A stretch of DNA of 40,124 nucleotides from Candidatus Accumulibacter propinquus (GCA_016714935.1 JADKBU010000052.1:1-40124), one strand, 5' to 3'. Positions 31,769 to 40,101 are shown, numbered from the stretch's first letter. A program made the numbers and translations. The notes: generated by a model from the sequence alone, not told the origin.

Positions 31769-32308
31769 GTGACTGCGTCGGCGACGAATTACATCGAGGC
31801 CACGCGCGCGGGCGTGGTGTCGAAGAATGCGGTGGGTTTCACCGGCGGATCGATTCCGCACTATACCGTGGTCACCGGGGCGGCTTTGGTGACGAGCTAC
31901 ACGGACAACCGGGGCTGGGTGGCGCCGGCGTACCTGCCAAGCAATGGCAGCGTCGCGGTAACCGCGGCCGACGTGGATCTGACCGTGGCGGCCAATGCCG
32001 ACACGGCGCGGTGTTCGTACCTGACGACGACAGGCTTTCTGACTGCCAATCGGAACGTCATCGTGCCGAACAGTTGGCAGGCGATCGTGTTCTGCAACAA
32101 CAGCGGGGCGTTTACCACGACGTTCAAAACGGCGGCGGGAGCCGGTGTGGTGGTCGCCCAAGGGAAGCGCGCCATGCTGCTGGCCTACGGAACCAACGTC
32201 GTTCGCGTAACCCCAGGATACCTGATCGGTGTAACTGCAATGTCATTCATGTCGGGAGACGCGGTCATGCAAGAAGCGCAAATCGAGCGGTGCAAGGTGA
32301 AATGCTAG
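31769..32308 (+). pseudogene. Phage tail-fibre-like gene fragment (copy f of the phage module)
   Basis: The C-terminal part of a phage structural protein: TASATNYIEATRAGVVSKNAVGF, GSIPHYTVVTG, LTTTGFLTANRNVIVPNSWQ, AIVFCNNSGAFTTTFKTAAGAG and GKRAMLLAYGTNVVRVTP. The upstream frame (ALTAISNNAAALA then TGA at 31770-31772) shows that the original protein was longer. The native end VVRVxPDT-stop, seen in the second copy at 32766-32768, is bypassed here by an extra G near 32217, so the present frame runs on to 32308. No head, tail-tube or portal genes are present. Upstream, 31622-31740 holds no gene that I can support. Confidence 0.7.
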
Positions 32309-32407
32309 GGAGTAGCCGTTCCGCTTCGCGGTGCGGTCGGGAATGTTTCATATCAAGGCCAGAACTATTAGAGTGGGTGCCTGATCTAGGATCCGCGAAA
32401 GACTACA

Positions 32408-32617
32408 GTGAAATCCATCCCGATTCTCATCGCCATCATGCTTTCAGGCTGTGTAGCCTACCCAGCCTATTACCCAGCCCCCGCTGGACAGGCCGATCCT
32501 TACCAGGCTCAGAGGGTAGCCAATGAGCAATGTGCCAAATCCGGCAAGACAGCGGTACAGATCAACGCGCAAAATTGCAACAGTGCTAACTGTACGACAG
32601 CATTTGAATGCCGGTAA
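32408..32617 (+). CDS. Small predicted lipoprotein
   Basis: A 69-residue protein starting with GTG. The short signal KSIPILIAIMLSGC has a lipobox LSGC with the modified Cys at about residue 15, then a Tyr/Pro-rich stretch VAYPAYYPAPAGQADPY and a tail with four Cys (EQC, AQNC, NC, EC) that could form two disulfides. It should be anchored in the inner or outer membrane facing the periplasm. The family is not recognised. The ribosome site is weak. It is an island cargo gene lying between two copies of the phage tail-fibre remnant. Confidence 0.65.
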   Translation: MKSIPILIAIMLSGCVAYPAYYPAPAGQADPYQAQRVANEQCAKSGKTAVQINAQNCNSANCTTAFECR

Positions 32618-32675
32618 GCTGTAGAAGCTTCGACCCGATCTGACAGCTCCTCGTCTTGACGGTGCCTGATTACCA

Positions 32676-32768
32676 GCGCAGGCACGGGTGTCGTGGTCGC
32701 TCACGGAAAGCGTGCTGTCCTTTGGCTGACTGCGCACCAACGTGGTTCGCGTGATACCGGACACCTGA
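32676..32768 (+). pseudogene. Second tail-fibre C-terminal remnant (copy e)
   Basis: GTGVVVAHGKRAVL, then after a frame change VVRVIPDT-stop (TGA 32766-32768). It is homologous to GAGVVVAQGKRAMLL...VVRVTP in the copy at 31769. It directly precedes the terminator and holin-like ORF of copy e, so the order tail fibre, terminator, holin can be read here. Confidence 0.65.
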
Positions 32769-32810
32769 TACTGCGCCGCCGCGCCACAAACACAGCCCGT
32801 TTCACCACCA

Positions 32811-32846
32811 GACCGCCCGAGGCACACGCCTTCGGCGGTCCTTTTT
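32811..32846 (+). terminator. Rho-independent terminator between tail-fibre and holin-like remnants
   Basis: GACCGCCCGAGGC (32811-32823) pairs with GCCTTCGGCGGTC (32828-32840) around ACAC, followed by CTTTTT. This is typical of a phage late-gene terminator, and it is intact although both flanking genes are decayed. Confidence 0.8.
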
Positions 32847-32865
32847 GCATTGGAGATTCAACATA

Positions 32866-33233
32866 CCAGAACCGACGAGTAGTGGCGTTGCCGGGGCGGC
32901 GGCGTTCAAGGCCGCGGGAGGGGTAGCGGCAGGTGGAGCGCTGCTCTCGACCATCGTGGTGATGCTGATGACGCCGCCACGCACGCATCGGGAAGGGACG
33001 GTCGGGGTGATCAGCACCGTGGTCACCGGGATCGGTGGCGGAGCGATTGCAGTCTAGTACTTCCTGCTGTGGAAGTGGGTAGATTCGGTGACCGGCCTGG
33101 TTGCGCTGGGCGGCTTGATCTTCGGCTGTGGCTGCCAGGCTGGGCGATCGTGCGCTGGGTCTTCAACTTCATCGAGAGGAATCGGGATGCCGGGATCGAT
33201 GAGGTCGCGAAGGAAGTGAAGGAGGTGCTGTGA
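32866..33233 (+). pseudogene. Phage holin-like gene, copy e, with stop codon and frameshift
   Basis: The N-terminus is preserved here (PEPTSSGVAGAAAFKAAGG, ALLSTIVVMLMTPP, VGVISTVVTGIGGGAIAV), then an in-frame TAG at 33055-33057 replaces the CAG of copy c, and a lost base near 33132 shifts the frame in FGCGLPGW. The end DEVAKEVKEVL-stop (TGA 33231-33233) is kept. Together with copy c it defines the full-length ORF of about 120 residues. Confidence 0.75.
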
Positions 33234-33291
33234 TAGGAGAGGGAGGGACTTCATTGATGTTGATCGGGCAGGCGGCACGGGCGGATAGCCC

Positions 33292-33420
33292 GAGGCAATG
33301 AGCGGGGTGGGGTTCGGAGGACTTTTCAAGGGCTCCTGAGCCCAATAGCGAGATTGACGCTGTTGGTTGAAGGGTCACATACTTTCACTCTCGTTGGCAC
33401 CGCTGGATTTCATATCCTCT
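33292..33420 (+). repeat. Island repeat R, copy 3 (before the histidine kinase gene)
   Basis: GGCAATGAGCGGGG, TCAAGGGCTCCTGAGCCCAA, AGCGAGATTGACGCTGTTGG, TGAAGGGTCACATAC and CGTTGGCACCGCTGGATTTC. It aligns with copy 1 over about 125 bp and with copy 2 over its inner 80 bp. Confidence 0.75.
33354..33383 (+). promoter_or_regulatory. Candidate promoter inside island repeat R copy 3
   Basis: TTGACG (33354-33359), 18 bp, CATACT (33378-33383), equivalent in position to the one in copy 2. It would start transcription about 65 nt before the kinase ATG at 33457. Confidence 0.4.
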
Positions 33421-33456
33421 CTTGGGGAACAAGCGAGTTCACGCACGGGGGGCAGG

Positions 33457-36400
33457 ATGAACAGCACGAACATACAAGAAGTCATATCGATATCGTCTGG
33501 ACTCTCGAAAGCTGCGATTCGATTCTGGCCAGCCACACTGGTTTCCTGGTTGATCGGCTTTGTGTTGCTCGGATCGTTGGACTTGGCGGTGGCCGGCACC
33601 GAACCGGGTCGGAAGCCGGGATCGCAGCCTACCGTGGTGATTTTGAATTCCTACCACCCCGGCGAAGCCTGGACGGATAACGAACTGGCCGGTCTGGTAC
33701 CGACCTTGCGCCGCGCCGATCCCGATCTCGTGCCGGTGATCGAATACCTGGATGCCAAGCGCTTTCCTGACCCGCATTATCTGAATCTGCTCAAGGACCA
33801 CCTGGTCCAGAAATATCAGGGCCACCGGGTCGACCTGCTCATCGTGCTCGACAATCCCGCCCTCGACCTCATCCTGAAATACCGTCGCGACCTGTTTCCC
33901 AGTGTTCCTCTCATCTTCGCCGGCATCAACGGCTTTCGGCCGGAATGGCTCCAGAATCGGGAGCGCATGACCGGTGTGGCGGAAACCCAGGACATGGCCG
34001 GCACCTTGGAACTGGCCATGCGCCTGCATTCCGGAACGAAAAATGTCCTGGTCGTGCACGATTACACCGCTTCGGGCCTCGCCGTGCGGCGCGATGTAGA
34101 AGCGATCCTGCCCACGTTCCGGAACCGGGTAAAAGTCACATTTTCGCCCGATGTACCCTTCGCCGAACTGGAACGACAGCTGCAAGCCCTGCCCCGCGAT
34201 ACGGTGGTCTTGCTGCCCACCTACGTTACCGACCGGGACGGGCGGGTGTTCAGCCGGGAAGAAAGCACGCGGCGCATCGCTGCCGCCAGTCCAGCGCCGG
34301 TGTACGCCATGCACGAAACTCGGCTGGGCTACGGCATCGTGGGCGGTTTACTACTGGCGGGCCGGGAGCACGGCGCGCAGGCGGGCCAACTGGCGTTGAA
34401 GGTGCTGGCCGGAGAAGACCCGACCCAAATTCCTGTGGAAACCAGCCACTCCCATCCCCAGTTCGACGAGGTGCAACTGCGCCGCTTCCAAATCGATCCG
34501 GCGGCCTTGCCCGCTGAAAGCGTCGTTATCAACCGTCCGATCTCTTTCTACGCGCAGCATTGGCGCAAGGTGTGGGCCACGCTGGCGGTAACCGCTCTGC
34601 TGTCGCTGATCATCATCGGGCTGAGCCTGGCCTTGCGGCGGGCCAGGCGGGCCGAGCAGGCATTGCGGGACAGCGAGGAGCGCCATCGCACGCTGTTCGA
34701 GCATTCACGCGATGCCATTTTTTTGGGGGATGCGTGTACCGGAGTGATCCGTGAGGTCAACAAAGCTGCTGAAGTACTGATGGGCCGTCCGCGCGCCGAA
34801 CTGATCGGCCAGCACCAAGTCGCCCTGCATCCGCCAGGTGAAGAGGAAAGGTACGCGGACGCTTTCCTGCGGCACACGCGCGGCGAAACCGCTTTCATTC
34901 TTGCCGAGGTCTACACGGGTGATGGCCGGCGTGTCCCGGTCGAGATCAGCACCGGCTTGATTCAACTGCCCGACGGCACGCTCGCGCTGCAAGGCTTTTT
35001 CCGCGACATCACCGAACGTCAGCGCGCCGAAATGGCCTTGCGCGCAAGCGAGGAGAAATTCCGCTCCTATGTTGAACATGCACCGCTCGGGCTGTTCGTG
35101 GCCGACCGTACCGGCCGTTTCGTGGAAGTCAACCGCGCCGCCACCGAACTGACGGGCTACAAGGCCGCCGCGCTGCTCGACCTGAGCATCCCGGACATCA
35201 TCGCCACGGAAGACCGTGATGTGGGCTTGCGCCATTTTGCGACGGTGGTCGAGGAGGGGTTCGCTGATGGTTGTTTTCGTTTTAGAACCCGAAGCGGGCG
35301 AACGATTTGGATGTCAGTGCGCGCCGTGCGTCTTCCCGGCGAGCGGTTCATGGCCTTCTGTCAGGACATCACCGAAAGCAAACAGGCTGAGGATGCGCTG
35401 CGGGCGCGCGAGTCGATCCTTCGTGCTGTCGTGGACAACACGCCATTCGAGTTCTGGGCGCGCGACCTGGAGGAAAATTGCTTCATGGAGAACACCGTTC
35501 TGGTCCAGCACTGGGGCAGTATCCTGGGACGACGTCCGGAAGACACCGCTATCACTCCGGAGGAACTGGCCCTCTGGAAAGACAACAACCGGCGCGCTTT
35601 CGCCGGCGAAGTGGTGGACGAAGAGGTCGCGTATCGCATGGGCGATGAACAACATTGTTTCCATAACATCGTCGCTCCGATCCGGATCGGGGGCGAAATC
35701 CGCGGCATTCTCGGACTGAACATCGACACTACCGACCGCCAGAGAATGATCCAGGAACTGGATCGCCACCGCCTTCATCTGGAGGATCTGATCGCCGAGC
35801 GCACCGTCGAACTGGCTTCTGCCCGCGACGCAGCCGAAGCCGCCAACCGCGCCAAGAGCACGTTTCTGGCCAACATGAGTCACGAACTGCGCACGCCGAT
35901 GAATGCCATTATGGGCATGACCAGCATTGCGTTGCGACGGGCGACCGACCCGCAACTCGTGAATAAGCTGACCAAGATCGACAAGGCTTCCCATCACCTG
36001 CTTTCCGTCATCAATGACATCCTGGATATCTCAAAGATCGAGGCCGGGCGTCTGACGCTGGAACTGGTCAGCTTCAAGTTTGGACTGGTGCTGGAGAACC
36101 TGATGTGCATGGTCGGGCCGAGGGCGGCAGAAAAAGAACTGACCCTGTTTGTTGATCTGCCGACGGACATCGCCCGGCAGTCGTTCTTGGGCGACCCGCT
36201 ACGCCTGGGCCAGATTCTGCTCAATCTGACCGGCAATGCTGTTAAGTTCACCGACCACGGCTCCATCACCTTGCGCATCATGAAGCTTGAAGAAACTCCC
36301 GCCGATGTGCTGTTGCGTTGTGAGGTGCTGGATACCGGCATCGGTATTCGTCCGGAAAGCCAGCAACGCCTGTTCACCGCGTTCGAACAGGCCGATGGTT

Positions 36401-36990
36401 CAATGACCCGCAAGTACGGCGGCACCGGACTGGGGTTGGTGATCAGCCGACGTCTGGCCGAACTGATGGGGGGAGATCTCGCACTCTCCAGCACGTCGGG
36501 GCAGGGGAGCAGTTTCTGGCTTACCGTGCGACTGGGCAAGATGACGGACGCCGTCCCGCCAGCGCCGACTTTTGCCGAGGAATCGGTCGAGGCGCAACTC
36601 CAGGCGCGCCATGCCGGCGCGCGCATCCTGCTGGCCGAGGATGAACCCATCAACCAGGAGGTTTCACGCGGCCTGCTGGAAGATGTCGGACTGACCGTGG
36701 AATTGGCCGAGGACGGCGGGGCCGCGGTCGCCATGGCGCAACGCAGTCACTATGACCTGATCCTGATGGATATGCAGATGCCGCAGATGAACGGCGTCGA
36801 GGCAACGCGGATGATTCGCGCGCTGCCAGCCTACACCCATACCCCCATATTGGCCATGACGGCGAATGCCTTCGACGAGGATCGCCAGCTCTGCCTGGAT
36901 GCTGGCATGGATGACCACATCGGAAAGCCTGTCGATCCGGACAAGCTTTACGATACCTTGTTGAAGTGGCTGGAGAAGCCAGCACGATGA
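33457..36990 (+). CDS. Hybrid sensor histidine kinase/response regulator with ABC-type substrate-binding sensor and three PAS domains
   Basis: A 1177-residue protein. After a signal-anchor (about 16-47), residues 50-340 form a periplasmic ABC-type substrate-binding-like domain (VVILNSYHPGEAWTDNE, DLLIVLDNPALDL, VPLIFAGINGF, KNVLVVHDYTASG). TM2 is at about 372-393, then PAS domains at about 402-525, 526-645 and 646-770. HisKA carries His809 in NMSHELRTPMNAIMG, followed by HATPase_c (GNAVKFTDHG, DTGIGI, KYGGTGLGLVI) and a C-terminal receiver with phosphoacceptor Asp1105 in LILMDMQMPQMNG. All catalytic motifs are intact. GGGGGGCAGG precedes ATG 33457. No partner regulator or phosphotransfer protein is nearby. 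It is the last and largest cargo gene of the island. The ligand is unknown. Confidence 0.95.
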   Translation: MNSTNIQEVISISSGLSKAAIRFWPATLVSWLIGFVLLGSLDLAVAGTEPGRKPGSQPTVVILNSYHPGEAWTDNELAGLVPTLRRADPDLVPVIEYLDAKRFPDPHYLNLLKDHLVQKYQGHRVDLLIVLDNPALDLILKYRRDLFPSVPLIFAGINGFRPEWLQNRERMTGVAETQDMAGTLELAMRLHSGTKNVLVVHDYTASGLAVRRDVEAILPTFRNRVKVTFSPDVPFAELERQLQALPRDTVVLLPTYVTDRDGRVFSREESTRRIAAASPAPVYAMHETRLGYGIVGGLLLAGREHGAQAGQLALKVLAGEDPTQIPVETSHSHPQFDEVQLRRFQIDPAALPAESVVINRPISFYAQHWRKVWATLAVTALLSLIIIGLSLALRRARRAEQALRDSEERHRTLFEHSRDAIFLGDACTGVIREVNKAAEVLMGRPRAELIGQHQVALHPPGEEERYADAFLRHTRGETAFILAEVYTGDGRRVPVEISTGLIQLPDGTLALQGFFRDITERQRAEMALRASEEKFRSYVEHAPLGLFVADRTGRFVEVNRAATELTGYKAAALLDLSIPDIIATEDRDVGLRHFATVVEEGFADGCFRFRTRSGRTIWMSVRAVRLPGERFMAFCQDITESKQAEDALRARESILRAVVDNTPFEFWARDLEENCFMENTVLVQHWGSILGRRPEDTAITPEELALWKDNNRRAFAGEVVDEEVAYRMGDEQHCFHNIVAPIRIGGEIRGILGLNIDTTDRQRMIQELDRHRLHLEDLIAERTVELASARDAAEAANRAKSTFLANMSHELRTPMNAIMGMTSIALRRATDPQLVNKLTKIDKASHHLLSVINDILDISKIEAGRLTLELVSFKFGLVLENLMCMVGPRAAEKELTLFVDLPTDIARQSFLGDPLRLGQILLNLTGNAVKFTDHGSITLRIMKLEETPADVLLRCEVLDTGIGIRPESQQRLFTAFEQADGSMTRKYGGTGLGLVISRRLAELMGGDLALSSTSGQGSSFWLTVRLGKMTDAVPPAPTFAEESVEAQLQARHAGARILLAEDEPINQEVSRGLLEDVGLTVELAEDGGAAVAMAQRSHYDLILMDMQMPQMNGVEATRMIRALPAYTHTPILAMTANAFDEDRQLCLDAGMDDHIGKPVDPDKLYDTLLKWLEKPAR

Positions 36991-37223
36991 GTGACAGCTG
37001 ATTGGGCGACGGCCCCCAGATAGACCATGCCGGAATGATGAGTGGTTCTCCCAGGCAGGTGGCCGGAATGATGCTCCAGGCTGGCGATTGAGACACTTGC
37101 TTTACGCATTTTCCTGAGCGGAGTAGGGCGGCCATGCCCTGAGCGAACCCGATGCTCGGTTTTGCCATGCGTTCAGCATTTCCCTCAAACTCCAGAGCGT
37201 TTGCGATGGCATACGTTCTGGCC
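36991..37223. other. Gap after the kinase gene with a short direct repeat
   Basis: GCCGGAATGATG occurs twice (about 37029-37040 and 37063-37074), each in a TGCCGGAATGATGAGTGG / GGCCGGAATGATGCTCC context. Such spaced end repeats are typical of IS21-family termini, but no IS21 genes are present. Near 37203 there is a half-site of the palindrome described at 26137. I see no gene in this stretch. Confidence 0.4.
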
Positions 37224-37257
37224 CGCCAGGACACCGGCTGTAAACGCTCTGCAGCCA

Positions 37258-37303
37258 AAACGAACACCCCGCTTAACGCCTTGTTTTGCGGGGTTTTTCG
37301 TTT
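37258..37303 (+). terminator. Duplicate of the lysC/tRNA-Ser terminator
   Basis: ACCCCGC (37266-37272) pairs with GCGGGGT (37288-37294), followed by TTTT, with the same flanking AAACGAA/TTCGTTT extension as at 25934-25979. Confidence 0.8.
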
Positions 37304-37450
37304 ATACCTCCTGACTTCGCCTACCAAACAAATGTCATATCTGCGCTCTGAAAGGCCATTTCTCTCGAAACCTCCTGACTTCGCAAATTTGGTGCGGATT
37401 TTTCAAGTTATTGTATTTGCTTGAAAAAATAGGGGTGGTGGGCGGATTTT

Positions 37451-37490
37451 GCGTTGGCGTATGCTTTGGTTTCGTGAGGTACGCCATCGC
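37451..37490. repeat. 11-bp palindrome, copy 2
   Basis: GCGTTGGCGTA (37451-37461) and TACGCCATCGC (37480-37490) with an 18-base loop. There is one change from copy 1, which an RNA stem would tolerate as a G-U pair. Confidence 0.7.
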
Positions 37491-37564
37491 GAAATGTCTG
37501 GTTGGTGATGCGCGGGAATGGCCACCAGCGCCCCAACCCTTTACCTTGGCACATCAAGACCCTA

Positions 37565-37682
37565 CTATTGACTCCGTTGAACAGCCATTCGAATGCGCTG
37601 GATCGTGTCGTTGACCAAAGCTGTTCTTGGCACCTCAAGCCCCAGGTTGCGTGCGATCGCGTTGATCGTTGCAGGATTCAAT
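37565..37682 (-). pseudogene. 3' remnant of a gene interrupted by IS66
   Basis: On the reverse strand, from the IS66 edge, an open frame reads LNPATINAIARNLGLEVPRTALVNDTIQRIRM and ends AVQRSQ-stop (TAG 37567-37565). It has the look of a real protein C-terminus, helix then amphipathic helix, and is cut exactly where the IS66 left end begins. There is a weak similarity to the end of ketopantoate-reductase-like proteins, which I cannot confirm. The 5' part should lie beyond the IS outside the window. Confidence 0.45.
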
Positions 37683-37683
37683 G

Positions 37684-37706
37684 TAAGCGTTCAGCCGATC
37701 CACCTA
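37684..37706 (+). repeat. IS66 left terminal inverted repeat
   Basis: The first 12 bases TAAGCGTTCAGC are identical to the reverse complement of the right end, and 18 of 23 bases match overall. Confidence 0.85.
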
Positions 37707-37757
37707 TAAAAGAGCCGATAGGTGGAGCAACCTCCCGGTTTTCGACAGGAGGAAGAG

Positions 37758-38084
37758 ATGACCAAAGGAGGGGAACTGGAAGCACGCTGGCGAAGACATG
37801 TTGACGCCTGGCGGGCGAGCGGGGGCACACAAACTGCGTACTGCAAGGAGCACGGGCTGAGAAGTCATTCGCTCAGTTACTGGCACCTGCGCTTTTCGGG
37901 GGAGTCAGGCTCAAGCGGGACGAGGGGAGGAGGCACGCTGACCCTGGTTCCGGCGGCCCTGGTTGCCGGTCCCGTGGCGTCTACACCCAGTCTGTCGCTC
38001 CACAGCCCTGAAGGCTGGCGACTCGACTTTGCCGCCCTGCCGCCTGCCGGGTGGCTGAACACCTTGTGGGCAGAGCGCTCATGA
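37758..38084 (+). CDS. tnpA: IS66 accessory protein TnpA
   Basis: A 108-residue IS66 first ORF. The N-terminal helix-turn-helix-like region LEARWRRHVDAWRASGGTQTAYCKEHGLRSHSLSYW matches the IS66 orf1 pattern (WxxxxxxxxxSGxxxxxYCxxxxxxxxxxxxW), followed by a variable Gly/Ser linker. It is needed with TnpB for transposition in IS66 elements. AGGAGG 8 bp before the ATG is strong. Its TGA overlaps the tnpB ATG as ATGA, so translation is coupled. Confidence 0.93.
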   Translation: MTKGGELEARWRRHVDAWRASGGTQTAYCKEHGLRSHSLSYWHLRFSGESGSSGTRGGGTLTLVPAALVAGPVASTPSLSLHSPEGWRLDFAALPPAGWLNTLWAERS

Positions 38085-38431
38085 GCCCGTCTTTGGGGGC
38101 GGCGCCCGAGCGTATCTGGTTGGCCGTCGAAGCGGTGGACATGCGTCTGGGCATCGATGGGCTGTCGGCCCGCATTCAGGCCAGCCTCGGGCGTACGCCC
38201 TGTGACGGCACCGCCTACGCCTTCACCAACCGGCGACGCAGCCGGCTCAAACTGCTGGTCTGGGACGGCACCGGGGTCTGGCTGTCGCAACGCCGGTTGC
38301 ACCGGGGCGCCTTCACCTGGCCGCGCGCGAGCGACCCGGTCTTCGCCCTCACCGCGGCGCAATGGCGTTGGCTGATCGCTGGCGACTGGCAACGCCGCGA
38401 CGTTCCGGCACCCGCCCATTGGCAGGTTTAG
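38081..38431 (+). CDS. tnpB: IS66 accessory protein TnpB
   Basis: A 116-residue IS66 Orf2. It has the typical opening RIWLAVEAVDMRLGIDGLSA and the core GTAYAFTNRRRSRLKLLVWDGTGVWLSQRRLHRGAFTWP (family pattern VFxFxNRRxxxxKxLxWDxxGFxLxxKRLExGxF), and ends before a 78-bp gap to tnpC. ATG 38081 is fixed by the overlap with tnpA; the in-frame upstream start at 38051 would overlap it by 34 bp. Its biochemical role is unknown but it is required in related elements. Confidence 0.95.
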   Translation: MSPSLGAAPERIWLAVEAVDMRLGIDGLSARIQASLGRTPCDGTAYAFTNRRRSRLKLLVWDGTGVWLSQRRLHRGAFTWPRASDPVFALTAAQWRWLIAGDWQRRDVPAPAHWQV

Positions 38432-38509
38432 CCGGATCCCATCGCTAAAAAAGCATGTCGAATCCGCCACTTCGCTGTCTTTCAGACCCGCTTCACGGTA
38501 TAATGCCGA

Positions 38510-40088
38510 ATGGATTTGGCCAGCGAACTTGCCCCCTTCTCTCCCTCGCCGGAACTGCTGTTGTGGACCGAAAATCGGGTCGGCGGACTGCTCGAAGAAC
38601 TCAAGACTCGCGAGACCGAAATTCACTGGCGCGATGCCAAGATCGAGAAGCTCACCCTCGAACTGCTCTATTTGCGGCGGATGAAATTCGGCGTGAAGAG
38701 CGAGTCTCTGGCGCTGCCCGAACGGGACCTCTTCGAAGAAAGCCTGACCGCCGACCTCGCCGCCTGCGAAGCCCACCTGGAGCAGGAGCGTCAGGCGGCC
38801 GACATGGGGCCACCTCTGCCGCCCGCCGAGAAGCCCAAACGCGAACGCGCCGGCCGTCAGCCCCTGCCGGTGCAGTTGCCGCGTGTCGAGCACCGGCACG
38901 AGCCCGACAGCTGCACCTGTGGCCAATGTGGTCAGGCGCTGGTGCAAATCGGCGAGGACGTGACCGAAAAGCTCAGCATCGTCCCTGCCGAGTTCTTCGT
39001 CGAGCGTCACATCTACCCGAAATACGCCTGCCGTCCCTGCGAGACGATCACCGCCGTGCCGGCTGTGGCTTCGGTCATCGACGGTGGTCTGGCAACGCCG
39101 GCGTTGCTGGCCTGGGTCATGGTCAGCAAGTACGCGGATCATCTGCCGCTCTATCGCCTGGAACGCCAGGCCGCCCGCTCGGGAGTGATCCTGTCCCGCT
39201 CCACCCTGGCCGACTGGGTGGGCCGTATCGGCGTCGCCCTGGAACCGCTCTGGCAGCGCCTCACCGAGCTGCTGCGCCAGTGCACGGTGCTGCATGCCGA
39301 TGAAACCCCGGTGCAGCAACTCGATCCGGGCCGGGGAAAGACCAAACGGGCCTATCTGTGGGCGTATCGCAGCAATGCCCTGGGAGCCGATCCGCCGATC
39401 GTCGTCTTCGACTACCAGCCCGGCCGGGGCGGAAAGTACGTGGTCGAGTTCCTCGGCAAGTGGCACGGTGCGCTGATGGTCGATGAGTTCGCGGGCTACC
39501 AGGGGCTGTTTCGCGGCGAGGTGATCGAACTCGCCTGCATGGCTCATGCCCGGCGCAAGTTCTTCGACCTCCATCAGGCGAATGGGAGCCCCGTCGCCGC
39601 CGAGGCGCTGCGCCGCTTTGGCGAGTGGTATGCCATCGAGGCGACGATCCGGGAGAAGAGCGTAGAGGAGCGGGCGCGCATACGAAAGGAAACCAGTCAG
39701 CCGTTGCTCAAAGCCTTTCATCTGTGGCTCCTGAGCACCCGCCAGTCGGTTGCCGACGGGGGCGCGCTGGCCAAGGCGATCGACTACAGTCTGCGGCGCT
39801 GGTCAGCCTTGGCCCGTTATGCCACCAATGGCTTCTACCCGATCGATAACAACCCGATCGAGAATGCCATTCGTCCCATCGCCATCGGAAGGAAGAACTG
39901 GCTGTTTGCCGGTTCCGAGGCGGCCGGCCAGCGCGCCCGCAGCGATTCAGTCCCTGCTCGAAACCGCACGCATGAATGACATCGAGCCCATGGCCTGGCT
40001 GACCAACACCCTGGAAAAACTCCCCTCCTGGCCGAACAGCCGCATCGACGAGTTGTTGCCTCTCAAGCCGCTCAACAATCCAGCGTGA
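38510..40088 (+). CDS. tnpC: IS66 transposase TnpC, frameshifted near the 3' end
   Basis: An IS66 DDE transposase. It has a leucine-rich N-terminal helix (HWRDAKIEKLTLELLYLRRMKFG), a zinc-binding region with CTCGQCG and CRPCE, and the catalytic triad Asp264 (LHADETP), Asp325 (LMVDEFAGY) and Glu451 (NPIENAIRP). After GRKNWLFAGSEAAGQRA the first frame ends at 39979 with an unrelated tail, while the +1 frame continues AAIQSLLETARMNDIEPMAW and the family-typical LPLKPLNNPA to the TGA at 40086-40088. An extra C in GCGCGCCCGC (39931-39940) explains it. The catalytic core is therefore whole and only the short C-terminal IS66_C domain is displaced. ATG 38510 follows a poor ribosome site. Confidence 0.93.
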
Positions 40089-40101
40089 TCCTGCTCCTCC
40101 A

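Larger units (their letters stand above)
37224..37511. repeat. Long direct repeat, copy 2 (right boundary of accessory island)
   Basis: Second copy of the 25900-26195 segment, in the same orientation and about 11.3 kb away. It begins with CGCCAGGACACCGGCTG, of which only CGCCA would be tRNA sequence; no tRNA precedes it here. Relative to copy 1 the stretch after TCATATCTG and the region around 37420 have diverged most. Confidence 0.85.

Noticed and set aside
28838..33420. Island repeat R as part of a protein-coding gene (EGSYTFVGTVGF-like reading)
   Set aside because: One frame can be read in copies 2 and 3 but has no conserved start or stop, and copy 1 does not keep it well. A non-coding repeat is simpler.
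33367..33456. Earlier start for the histidine kinase
   Set aside because: The extra 30 codons lie inside island repeat R, which is shared with non-homologous genes, whereas ATG 33457 has a good ribosome site directly upstream.
37224..37230. A second tRNA 3' end at the right boundary repeat
   Set aside because: Only CGCCA is shared with tRNA-Ser. No acceptor, anticodon or T-arm can be folded upstream, so there is no tRNA gene or clear tRNA fragment here.
37877..39721. 614-codon reverse open frame over IS66
   Set aside because: Antisense to the IS66 genes, whose families are unmistakable; no domain is visible on the reverse strand.
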